The notes under the pieces: model-generated
What the model was told of the DNA's origin: nothing
Seen by the model: only the letters and a program-made list of their open reading frames with translations
Database searches by the model: none
Shown here: piece after piece, positions 54,180-64,000 of the stretch
How positions within the stretch are numbered: the first letter of the stretch is position 1
Layout of the letters: each line of letters starts with the position of its first letter
Position numbers and translations under genes: made by a program
Assembly (NCBI GenBank): GCA_033807775.1
Contig: CM066321.1
Span: forward strand, 235,530,350-235,594,349
Direction: 5' to 3'
Length of the DNA: 64,000 nucleotides
Origin: Saussurea involucrata
Taxonomy: Eukaryota > Streptophyta > Magnoliopsida > Asterales > Asteraceae

Positions 54180-57100
54180 TTGTCTTGCAGAAGCAACATG
54201 TGCCAATATGGTATCTTGACTCCGGATGTTCAAGGCACATGACTGGCGACAGAAGATTACTATCCACATACAAAGAAACACACGATGGTGGATCTGTAAC
54301 TTTTGGAGACAACAAGAAGGGACACATCAAAGGCTATGGAGTCATAGAGAAAGAAAATATATCTGTATACAAAGTTGCATATGTGAAGGGCCTCAAACAC
54401 AACCTACTAAGTGTAAGTCAACTCTGTGATACAGGATTCGATGTGTTATTCAAAAGAACTTTCTGCTCTCTACAAAGTGAAAACACAGGAATGGAACTTC
54501 TGCGAGCTGAAAGAAGAGATGATCTATATCTAATGAATTTTACTTCAAAATCCAAGGACAAAGTTTGCCTAGTAGCCTGCAAAAGTGAAGAAGCGTGGTT
54601 GTGGCACAACAGGTTCTGTCACTTAAACTTTCACACCCTGGATAAACTAGTAAAACTCGATCTAGTTAAAGGTTTGCCAAATGTTAAATTCAATAAGGAT
54701 CACTTGTGTTCGGCCTGTGAAATGGGAAAACACAGAAGGGCTTCCCACAAAGGCAAAACAGACGTGTCTTGCACTAGGCCTCTGTACATGCTTCATGTCG
54801 ACCTCTGCGGTCCCATTGCTATACAGAGCCTAGGTGGCAAGAAATACATACTTGTCCTAATTGATGAGTATTCACGTTTCACATGGGTTGAATTTATTAG
54901 AAAGAAATCAGATGTTCCAATTATACTGATAAATCTAATGAAAAGAATTCAAGTTCTTTATGACTGCAGAATTCAGAAGTTAAGAAGTGACAATGGCACA
55001 GAATTTAAAAACTGTGTCATTGAAGCCTATCTTTCTACAGAAGGAATATCACATAACTTCTCTGCCGCTCGAACTCCACAACAGAACGGTGTAGTCGAAA
55101 GAAAGAATCGAACACTTGTGGAGGCCGCAAGAACTATGCTATCTGCATGCGGATTATCAATTAACTTTTGGGCAGAAGCAATTTCTACTGCGTGTTATAC
55201 ACAGAATCGTTCAACCATTGTGAAAAGACAACTCAAGACGCCTTACGAATTACTTCACAAAAGGCGGCCAAACATAAAGTTTTTCCATGTATTCGGATGC
55301 AAATGCTTTGTTTTAAACGACAGTCAAGAGGAAAATTTGAAGTAAAAGCTGATGAAGGCAAATTCATTGGATATTCTGCCACTTCCAAAGCCTACAGAAC
55401 CTTCCTTACAAAGTCTCGCAAGATTGTAGAAAGCATTAATGTTTCTTTTGATGATTCATTCCAGATGACTTCTGAACAAATCAGTTCAGAACTCGGAATT
55501 AAAGGGAAATCCTCTGAAATCTCAAAAACAAAAGAAGATTTGGATCTTCTATTTTTAGAGATGTTCAACAATGACATTGATCCTTCTGTTGGAACCATCA
55601 GAATTTCTGAAGAACGATTCTCTGTCGGACAAAACCCTACAGGTATGACTCTAACAGGTCCAAATAATGCTTCATCTTCTTCTATAAATACTATAGATGC
55701 AATTGCCGAAGAAGAACATGCAGAAGATGAAACATCAAGAAAAACGACCACAGAAGTTGCTGAAAAACAAACTCCACAATCCACAGAAGAACCAATTACA
55801 GAGGAAATCGAGGACCAAGACTATACGTCCTCAGAGGAACAAACCCCACCACCACTCATACCAATATTTCCACAAACGGTAGAATCAACTACCAAGGCAC
55901 GAAGAACGACAGAGGCTACACAAGAAGACACACAAGAAGCCGCTGACGAAAGGTTCGAGGACATTGATGATCATCTTCCACGCACAACTCAGTGGACAAA
56001 AAGCCATCCTCCAAGCCAAATAATCGGAGAACCTTCTGACTCAGTAAAAACCATGTCTGCCACTGCTAATTTTTGTTTTTTACTAACTTTCTCAGTGTGA
56101 TAGAACCAAAGAAGATTTCTGAAGCCCTAGATGACCCAAATTGGGTAGACGCCATGCAAGAAGAACTTCTGCAGTTTGAGCGTAACAAAGTATGGACTTT
56201 AGTACCTCTGCCACGAGGGAAACAGGCCATTGGGACTAAATGGGTCTACAGAAACAAGAAGGATGAAGATGGAGTGGTCATCAGAAACAAAGCAAGATTA
56301 GTAGCAAAGGGATATAGACAAGAAGAAGGCATAGACTACGATGAGACTTTTGGCCCTGTCGCACGACTCGGAGCAATAAGATTATTCTTAGCCTTCGCAG
56401 CCCACAGAGGTTTTAAAGTCTATCAGATGGACGTAAAATCAGCTTTTCTAAACGGTGAAATCCAAGAAGAGGTTTACGTAAATCAGCCACCAGGGTTTGA
56501 AAGCTCAAAGTTTCCAAGGCATGTATACTACCTTGAAAAGGCTCTATACGGACTGAAACAGGCTCCAAGAGCATGGTACGAACGACTTTCTACCTTCCTT
56601 CTAGTCAATGGCTACAACAGAGGTACAACAGATACTACCTTATTCTATAAACATAAAAAGGGTGAGATAATGCTCGTACAAATCTATGTGGATGACATAA
56701 CTTTCGAGTCTACTAATTCAGAAGAGTGTAAAAGTTTTGAAAAACTCATGCAGAGTGAGTTTGAAATGAGTATGATGGGAGAATTAACATTCTTCCTCGG
56801 ACTTCAAGTCAAACAAACTTCAAAGGGAATTTTTATAAATCAAACCAAATATGTCTTTGACATTATGTCAAAATATAAACTCTCTGATACCTCTGCAATG
56901 AAAACTCCAATGGCTACTGGAAATAAGTTATTCTTAGATCCAAATGGTATCTATGTAGAATGCACTCTCTACAGAGGCATGATTGGATCTCTATTATACT
57001 TAACAGCAAGCAGACCTGACATCATGCATGCCACATGTCTTTGTGCACGTTATCAAGCTAATCCTAAGAAATCACATTATGATGCGGTGAAGAGAATCTT

Positions 57101-57518
57101 TAGATACCTAAAGGGGACCAAAAATCTCGGTCTCTGGTATCCACAGAACTCTGGTTTTAGTCTTAAAGCTTATACATATTCAGACTATGGAGGATGCATG
57201 CTCGACAGAAAGAGTACCTCTGGGAGTGGCCAATTCCTAGGTGGTAAACTAGTCAGTTGGACCTCCAAGAAGCAGAATTGTGTCTCAACATCCACTGCAG
57301 AAGCTGAATACGTTGCTACTGCTAGCTGTTGTTCTCAGGTTCTATGGATGAAAACTCAACTAAAAGACTACGGCCACATCCTATTCAAAATACCCATCTT
57401 CTGTGATTCCAAAAGTGCCATTGCTATCTCTGCCAATCCTGTGCAACACTCGAAAACCAAGCATATCGATATAAGGTCAAGGGGGAGTAAAAGGAAATTA
57501 CTTGATCTACAGAGGTGA
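54180..57518 (+). pseudogene. pol: pol of element E (protease-integrase-RT-RNase H), broken and 3'-truncated
   Basis: Protease Asp at 54218 (LDSGCSRHMT). HHCC finger near 54603-54720. Integrase D,D,E at 54800, 54989 and 55097 (D-x62-D-x35-E). RT QMDVKSAFLNG with Asp at 56430, YVDD at 56685-56696. RNase H up to HSKTKHIDIR near 57475, then an abrupt join to GGTCAAGGGGGAG: the last 50 or so codons, including DLFTKPLD, are deleted. Frame changes near 55325 and 56075. Between protease and RT the frame is otherwise open. The frame at its 5' end opens just after a TTGTCTTGCAG motif (54180-54190). Confidence 0.9.
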
Positions 57519-58641
57519 TTAGATCAAGGGGGAGCAAAAGGGGACCCTGAAATGATCTAAAGAGATAAAACTTTCAAGGGAAAGCCAAAGAAGAATGTTG
57601 ATGACTCCATATCGACAGAAGTCAGACATCACTGCCGAGAAAAAAAGAACCAAAAGGTATGTATCTCGCACAAAAGGTATTATAAAACAGTTTTCTAGGA
57701 CAAGAATTGTCAAATATGTCCTAAATATACTGTGAATAACATTTCAAAAATCAAAAGCTCAAAAAGTTACACAAAATTCGAATTAGGAGAAATTTAAGGT
57801 CATAGAGCTTCTGCTGAGCTCAACAGAGGTTCTGCAAGAAATATGCTCTGTGATCACAAATTAACCCTCTGTCGGTCTTTTGGAATGTTATCTCGGAAAC
57901 CGAAAACACAAACCATGACCTTCTCGAACAAACCGTTTTTTAACAGTTTTCTCGGACACAAACTTTCAAATTTGTCCGAAAAACATCTCTTAAACCAAAT
58001 CAAAAATTGGATGATCAAAAATTTTAATAAAATTTTTGTTATGAGATTTTTTCCCTCATAGAGCTTCTGCTGGCCCTCACAGAACTTCTGCAAGTTCCAA
58101 CAGAGCCACAAAACCTCTGCGAAGCAAATTTCTTGACAAAAATCCAATTTTATCCTCTCCAATGCCTTTACAAATGTTTTGGTTAAAGAAGAACCCCACA
58201 GAAGTCATGATAACAATGAGATATATGAAAGGGATAAACAACAAAGATTTTCAAGATCACAGAGCTTCTGTAAGGTACAGAAGTTCTGGAGTAATAACGG
58301 TTACTTTTACTGAGAATGAATTTCATATGGCTAAGAATAACCCCACGCGCCTAGCATTAATGGGCCGCGCACGACGTCCTGTCATTTTCTGACATGGCCT
58401 ACGTGTCCCATTTTCATTGGGCATACATGAAACGTTTTCTTTGGAAAGTTGAACACGCCGTTCTAACTCGAGTACAGATTCCAAATTTTAATCCATTGCC
58501 ATATATTTTACTCTTTCGAATTCTACCGTTTTACCCTCCTATAAAAACCAAGCTTACCCTCTCATAAACCTTTTACAAACTCTCATTCTTCTCCGGCGTA
58601 ACCCTGCAAAAAACCTGCAAGTTTCTTATTCTCAGTATCAA
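57519..58641 (+). other. Spacer between pol and post-pol ORF in element E
   Basis: Non-coding. Two CAAGGGGGAG tracts lie at 57478-57487 and 57535-57544. A roughly 170-200 bp block occurs twice in diverged form (about 57661-57831 and 57881-58083, each with AACAGTTTTCT, TCAAAT(A/T)TGTCC and CATAGAGCTTCTGCTG). The promoter-like cluster follows. Confidence 0.68.
58361..58547 (+). promoter_or_regulatory. Putative internal promoter for E post-pol ORF
   Basis: TGGGCC (58361), GACGTC (58373), ACGTGTCC (58401), ATTGG (58416), TATAAAAA (58540), then ATG 58642. Same motif order as in A at 11816-11999, and a stretch of about 30 bases around TGGGCC...GACGTC is almost identical in the two. Confidence 0.5.
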
Positions 58642-61600
58642 ATGGCTTCATCTTCTCAAGCTATCTCCCCTGCACACTCTCCGGCGACCTCACCAGAACA
58701 TTCACCGGCTCATTCTGAACATTCAGAAAACCCCAACCCTGCCCAGAACATTGAACTAGAAGATTCCGGTGACTCAGCAGACTTTTCTCCGACAACACAT
58801 CTGCAAAACTTCATAGCTAAGGATCACTTCGAAAAGGTACTACCAATCAAATCCAACAACTGCTATTTGGTCCCCTCACCCACTGCTTTCGGCGAAGCCC
58901 ACGCCATTCTTCTGAAGATAATGGAAAATCACATCCTCTTCCCTCTACTCTCAAGAACCCCAAAGAAAATACCAGTCAGATATCTGAACCAGTTTTGGCA
59001 GAGCTGCCGATTTGATAAAGACGACTCTATTATCAGAGGGTACATTTCAAGACCTGACAAATCTGAACATCTTGAAATCAAGTTCAACAGAACAATGTTC
59101 TCACTTGAGTTCAACCTACCCACGAGGGGTCTTCTTGGTTTGAAGAAATATGCAGAGCAACCAACAAACGACGAGCTCTGTCGCTTCGTAGAAATGCTTG
59201 GGTACAACACACAACTACGGAAGAGAAATGACTTCCGCAGAGGCAGATTACCACCTCTGTGGAACACCTTGTTCTCTATTCTTAACAGATGCCTGACAGG
59301 GAAGATAGGCAGCATTGACCAGACCTCGCATTAGATTTTAACCATCATGTATGGGGTGAACTATGATCTTCCACTCGATTACGCGACGATAATGATGCAA
59401 GAGATCATCAACACCATCGACAGAAAGAACAACACCAAACGGGTCAAAGAGAACGATCCCAACTTTCTACCACCTCTGCAATTCCAAAGAATATTGGGAG
59501 TATTGTTCGAACCTCTGTTGCTGATACAGAAATGGCCAATGGAAGGGCCAATTCCCAAACAGTTCCCAATGAGCAAAAATGTCCCCACTGATCATATAGA
59601 TGGTTACTCACACTGCAGACTTCTGTCAAAGAAGCTTCTGAAGTATGCCTCGAATAAAACCCTTAAGAAAGAGTATATACGCGAACATAGAACTCCTAAA
59701 CCGAGTTCTATGACACCCCCGCGTTTAGGTGTCCCCCTAGGAACAATAGTTGCATAACCTCTTTCCACTCAAGAAGAAAGAGATCAGAAATTGGAAAAAC
59801 ACATGGCTATATAACTAAGCTTCATAGCCAAACGTGCAGAACTCATGGGAAAGAAGTCCTCTTCAAAAACCTCTGCATCTACTCCAACATCAAAGAAAAG
59901 AAAAACTGCAGAAGGCACCTCAACAAGCGCTGCAAAAAAACAATCATCACCTCCTCATGCCACAGAAATTGGCTCCACTGTTCCTCCCTCTTCCCCAAAA
60001 CAGAGGAAGAAAAGAAAATCGAAAATCACAGAGGAAGCGGCACCAAAACCCAAGAGGAGGAGAACCAAAAAGAAGCATGGTAAATCACTTCAAAAATTGG
60101 TCACCATTACAGAGGAAGAAGAAATCGCAGAAGAAAGACTTGCAGAAGAAGATACAGAAGAAGAAATGGCAACAGAAGAATATCAATCACCCTATCAATC
60201 TCCAGATAGATTTGCTCATCACGGAGACCTGAACGACTTCCTACAGAACCCTGACATTGCCAACACCTTAAATACAGCAGGGTGGACGGCACAACCTCTC
60301 GACCACCACTCCCCAGAAGAACAATATTTCTAAATTTCTGGCATTGACACACATCTGCAAGAAGATGACACAACACCCAGAAATCAACCAGGTGAGACAC
60401 CTATTATCCTACAGAACCCCTTCATTCAACAAGGATTGGACGTCCACAGAAAGAGTCCAAGCCAAGATGCAGAAAAAGAAATAGAGGAAATAGACATGTC
60501 AGAGGACGCTATTAAAAAACGAAATCAAAAGAACGCACCAGAGTGGAATAGAGAAAAGGTTAAGGAAATCATAGAGAAAATGGGAGAAAAAGAAAAGGGA
60601 AAAGAAAAAGATGCCGAAGTTGAAGAAGGCACAAATCCCTCAGCCCCTGCCAGTGCAACCCACACATCTAACTCTGCAGGTCTAGCTGCAGAAGGAGTTA
60701 TTGAAACAGAGCAGCACAGCTGGATCCAAACCCAACCCAACCAGCCAGAAGTCACTCTTTCGACTTCTGCGCCCACAGAAACCGGGGAATCCATTCCTAG
60801 GGAGTCTCCTCAGAGAGACTCACCTACAGTTCGTGATTCATCGCCCCAGATCACAACAGAACACCCTACAGAGGAATTCGTTTCCTCTGCCACACACACA
60901 CAACTAGGGCCAACACTTATTTCAGAGAGAAGTAGTGAGCACAACGACGAAGAGAGACTCTAGACAAGTCTCCGAGTCAACAGAAGGATAATCTAGTACC
61001 CACCTCTGAAGTGGATCTAGACAATGTCATTCACAGAACTTCTGTAGAGTCTGAAGCACTAGATGCTTCTGCTCAAGGATCAGATGGAAATCCTTCCACC
61101 CCCAGCGTACAAACAAGGGTGAACGAAGGTGTCCCAGGAACAGGGACTCACTCAGGAGACGAATGTGTTCCTCCAGAGGTTACACAAGGAACACAAGTAT
61201 CAAGGGATGAGTTCCAAACCCTTGTCACCTCTGTGAACCAAACAATGAAAGAGTTTCAAAGCTCTTTCAAATCTTTTGCAGAGACAACATCGACGGCTAT
61301 CCTGAAACTAAACACCAAAATGGACAATCTGTCCACAGAGGTGAAATCTGCCATCTCAGCGATGAAGTCTTCTGCCGAAACTACTGCCAAAGCTACAACC
61401 ACCTCTGCCGCTCAAGAAATCGGAACAAATGCAACTTCTGCGTTCAAGGACTCTGTCAAAAACTTCCTTGAACAAATGAATACGCAATCCAACAGAACAG
61501 AGGGCATTACTCCTGCAGATCTACAGAATGCCCTAAAACAAGTACAAGCAGAGGCAATGCGCAACACGACAATGATGCAGCCAAAAGACTACATGACCAG

Positions 61601-63578
61601 AGCACAGCTAACAGAGCTAGGACAGAACGTCATAAACCAGGTCACAGAATTCATTGTCTCCTTCACAACAACAAATGCCAACTTTGTCAAGGATTTCAGA
61701 AAAAGTGTTGGCATAATGCGTTTTAAAATAGAGGCAGAGCTTGCGACTCTACTTGGCCTCTGTGATGACGTTTGTGCAAAGTTGATAGCAGCAGGAGCAG
61801 AATTATCAAAGAAAACCAAAGCTTCTTGCAGAGCAGAGGGTAGTTCTGATAAGAGTCAGGATGATTCTGATGATGACCATCCTGGTCCATCAGATAATCC
61901 TGAGGGGGAGAATACAAGGGAGAAAGCTACGAGCAGAGAAATACAAACTCCACCAATCGCAGCAGAACCAATCAGTCAAGCCCCTCCAGAACAAACCCAA
62001 GATCAACAACAAACTCAACAGACCACAGAGACAACACCCATCTCTGTGGAATCAAGTCCTGAAGAAACAAATATTCCAGAAGCTGATCAGCAACCCACAG
62101 AGGCAACAACCACCCCTGTGGTAATCATTTTGGAAGAAAGTCCTTCAACAGAAAAACCCCCAACCATACCAAGAAGAAAGTCAATTGCCACCAAACCAAA
62201 AAGGGCAACGACCTCTGCTTCTGATATTTTGAAAAAGATGCACAATACAATGACTGATCGAATGTCACAGAGAGAAGAAGAAAGGCACAGGTTCACACTA
62301 GCTTTAAAAATGGCAAGAAGATTCGACATACCTCAATCCACAGAAACCAAGCTTACAGAAGAAGTCACCAAAAAACCTCCTACAGAGGTTACAGAGCAAA
62401 GAAAGCCAACAGAACCAACGCCACAAAAGTCCTCTAAAAAACAAGTGTCAAAACCTACAGAGGCAACCCCCATCAAGCCAACAGAAGCACCAACCTCCAA
62501 ACCTACAGAAGAAACAGGTTCTGCACCTCCAAAAGCCAAATATAAGGGCAAAGTAATACTGACAGAAGAGCCCAAGAAAAAGAAGTCATTGCCCAAGCCT
62601 ACAGAAAAATTAATGAAAAACGCGTTTGATACCTTTCAAACTCCAAAGCCTGAAGAAGTTGACTGGGCATATGGATTGAAGCCTCTGTCAGACATTCTTC
62701 TAACTGGTAGAGCTGTAGAAGTTGTTCAAAAGATGGAGAGTCTCAGAAGACAAGTACCACAACCTGGTCCAACACATGAAGAGATGGAAGAAGTGGTATA
62801 CAAATACCTCTATAAACAATCCTTTCAGACCAATCATCCTACAGATCATGTGACAGATCCAAGGATCAGAGAAGAATTTGAGAACATCTTCACAAGGACA
62901 AAGCCAAGAACCAAAGCAGATGTCTTCTGAATCCACAAGATCAAAAAGGTAATCTTTTACAAATTCTCCTTTACAAGAACCTATCCAAGGGTCAGGTACA
63001 ATCTTTACAAAGTCAGAAGAGAAGACAATTCAGAAACCACCTTCGCTGATGCTGACCTAAGAAATATCAATCCTTATGATCTACCTGATCCTCTGCAATG
63101 GACAAAGGACAACTACAACACAGAGGCAAACACCAGAGCCTATCAAGTGTTGAGAAAAGCGATGAGGGAAAAGCTTCTGCTCTACAGCATGATAGATTTC
63201 CAGCTGGGAAAGGATCTTGGTCTCAAACATCTGGATTTACGACCACTAGAGGATCGCTGCCCACCGGACGCCGTACCTAACTCAATCATCACAGAACCAC
63301 GGTTTGTGTTAGTATTTCAAAACCCACAAGGCGAAGTTAAACTGTTTGTATGCATGGATTGTCAGAAGTACGCAACTAGTACTCTGAACAAGTTCAGAAC
63401 AAGCCTTGTAAAATACAGAGGTACAGAGAAAATGGATAGAGATGCTGCAGATACTTTCATCAGAGAGATTGATGCCACAATCCGCCTAAGAGAACTCTGC
63501 ATCAGTTTCTACAAAGAGATCAGAAGGGTCGGAAGAGACAACAGAAGCTACGACGACTTCAAAGATGCTAAAATCTGA
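58642..63578 (+). pseudogene. Post-pol ORF of element E (about 1,640 codons), broken
   Basis: ATG 58642 (MASSSQAIS). N-terminal block: NQFWQSCRFD near 58990, PPLWNTLFSILN and signature RCLTGKIGSIDQ at 59287-59322. NLS-like cluster PKQRKKRKSK...KPKRRRTKKK (about 59995-60080). Coiled coil (about 61200-61480) followed by DYMTRAQLTELGQ near 61590 and a conserved Cys/Asp helix (LLGLCDDVCAK near 61753). Then a long Thr/Glu/Pro/Lys-rich tract, and the C-terminal module (YKVRREDNSETTFADADLRN near 63010-63070) with a tail ending KDAKI-like at 63578. Stops at 59332, 59755, 59812, 60331, 60961 and 62928; one frame change near 60965. No membrane segment or signal peptide. The best-preserved full-length member in the window; function unknown. 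Confidence 0.82.
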
Positions 63579-63765
63579 TTCTCAGACCTCCAATCCCTGC
63601 AAACCAAGTCAAAGTTTATCTTTCATTGTACTCAAATGTAAAATGTCTCTGGCATATTTTCTAAATGAAAGAACCTTCGAGGTATTGTTTAACCTCTGTC
63701 TTATCTAACTTAGCCTAACTAAACTCGAAGTTAAATTTTTTATTTTTCACTACTTAGGGGGAGAT
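63579..63765 (+). other. 3' untranslated region and PPT of element E
   Basis: T-rich tail; polypurine tract AGGGGGAGA at 63756-63764 next to the LTR. Confidence 0.88.
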
Positions 63766-64000
63766 TGTTAGCTTCAATCTTCCTAATCATAGAAGTATTT
63801 AGAAGTAGTGAAAAATAGGCTAAGTGAAGAAAGCCTCTTACAGAGGCTCTGCCGGACTTACCGAAGGCTCAAGATCAAGAATCTACAGAAGCTAAAGAGG
63901 CGCGCTACAGAAGCTCTGTCATACGCGCAAAGAAGACCAATATCTCAGAATATAGGAAAGACTGTTCCACAGAGGACCAGACCGCATAACCTCTGTAACT
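63766..64000 (+). repeat. 3' LTR of element E, first 235 bp (cut by window end)
   Basis: TGTTAGCTTCAATC..., about three mismatches to 49923-50157. Confidence 0.95.

Larger units (their letters stand above)
49923..64000 (+). mobile_element. Element E: SIRE-like Ty1/copia retrotransposon of the A family, 3' LTR truncated by window end
   Basis: 5' LTR, PBS, gag, pol, spacer, post-pol ORF, PPT and the first 235 bp of the 3' LTR. About three differences between LTRs over those 235 bp by eye, so it is the youngest copia insertion here. It is still defective: several stops, frameshifts and a deletion at the end of RNase H. Confidence 0.95.

Noticed and set aside
54168..54192. Programmed -1 ribosomal frameshift at the gag-pol junction
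   Set aside because: Pol is in the -1 frame in A and E, but no X-XXY-YYZ slippery heptamer is conserved between them; C instead has an in-frame stop.
58642..63578. Post-pol ORF as a retroviral-type envelope gene
   Set aside because: It sits in the env position, but no signal peptide, hydrophobic fusion or transmembrane segment is visible in A, B, C, E or Z; the proteins are hydrophilic with NLS-like clusters.
1..64000. Host plant genes, CRISPR arrays, bacterial-type operons, plasmid or phage functions
   Set aside because: Every long coding segment is assigned to a retrotransposon, and no regularly spaced repeat arrays other than the short tandem units listed were seen.

Overview
The window is plant nuclear heterochromatin made entirely of nested LTR retrotransposons; I see no host gene, tRNA, rRNA or CRISPR array. 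A flowering plant, most likely a eudicot, is indicated by Ty1/copia SIRE-type elements with PBS matches to initiator tRNA-Met, CCHC gags with a UBN2-like N-terminus and a very long extra ORF after pol, and by an Athila-like Ty3/gypsy element whose PBS is of the TTGGCGCC type. Species cannot be told from this sequence.

Layout. The oldest layer is element Z (minus strand, SIRE-like), seen at 1-3520 and 38793-39813. Element A (plus, 3521-38787, TSD ATTAG) split Z between pol and the post-pol ORF. Element C (plus, 16160-37170, TSD ATCCT) landed in A's post-pol ORF. Element D (Athila-like, 16825-24804, TSD CAATG) landed in C's 5' LTR just upstream of the TATA box. On the right, element B (minus, from 39814) landed in Z's RNase H region. 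C2 (minus, from 48659), a second copy of the C family, landed in B's integrase. E (plus, 49923 to beyond the window), a younger relative of A, landed in the end of C2's post-pol ORF. Exact TSDs are visible for A, C and D; only one flank of B, C2 and E is in view. LTR divergence counted by eye falls in nesting order (A about 4%, C about 3%, D about 2%, E about 1%).

Gene content. Each copia element reads LTR-PBS-gag-(protease, integrase, RT, RNase H)-noncoding spacer-long post-pol ORF-PPT-LTR. All copies in view are broken by stops or frameshifts; catalytic motifs are mostly still readable. The only clearly intact large reading frame is D's 743-codon gag-protease; D has no pol in its internal region and is bounded by LTR pieces in the wrong orientation.

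Most interesting: (1) the post-pol ORFs of five elements from at least three lineages share a domain plan (N-terminal block with a Cys-x2-[GA]-Lys...Ser-x-Asp-Gln signature, basic NLS-like cluster, coiled coil, C-terminal module); (2) each lineage is saturated on both strands, LTRs included, with its own short word (CAGAG/CTCTG in A and E, CGCTGA/TCAGCG in C, TTCTGA/TCAGAA in B), all variants on a CTG core; (3) the post-pol ORFs appear to have their own promoter (CCAAT, ACGT-core, TATA), and in C a 5'-UTR intron. Together these suggest a hypothesis: an element-encoded nuclear factor with lineage-specific dispersed binding sites, analogous in logic to VANDAL/VANC anti-silencing. That is inference, not demonstrated. 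Also notable are a splice-acceptor-like motif at the gag-pol junction of three elements, a self-rearranged D insertion, and three D hairpins with covarying stems.
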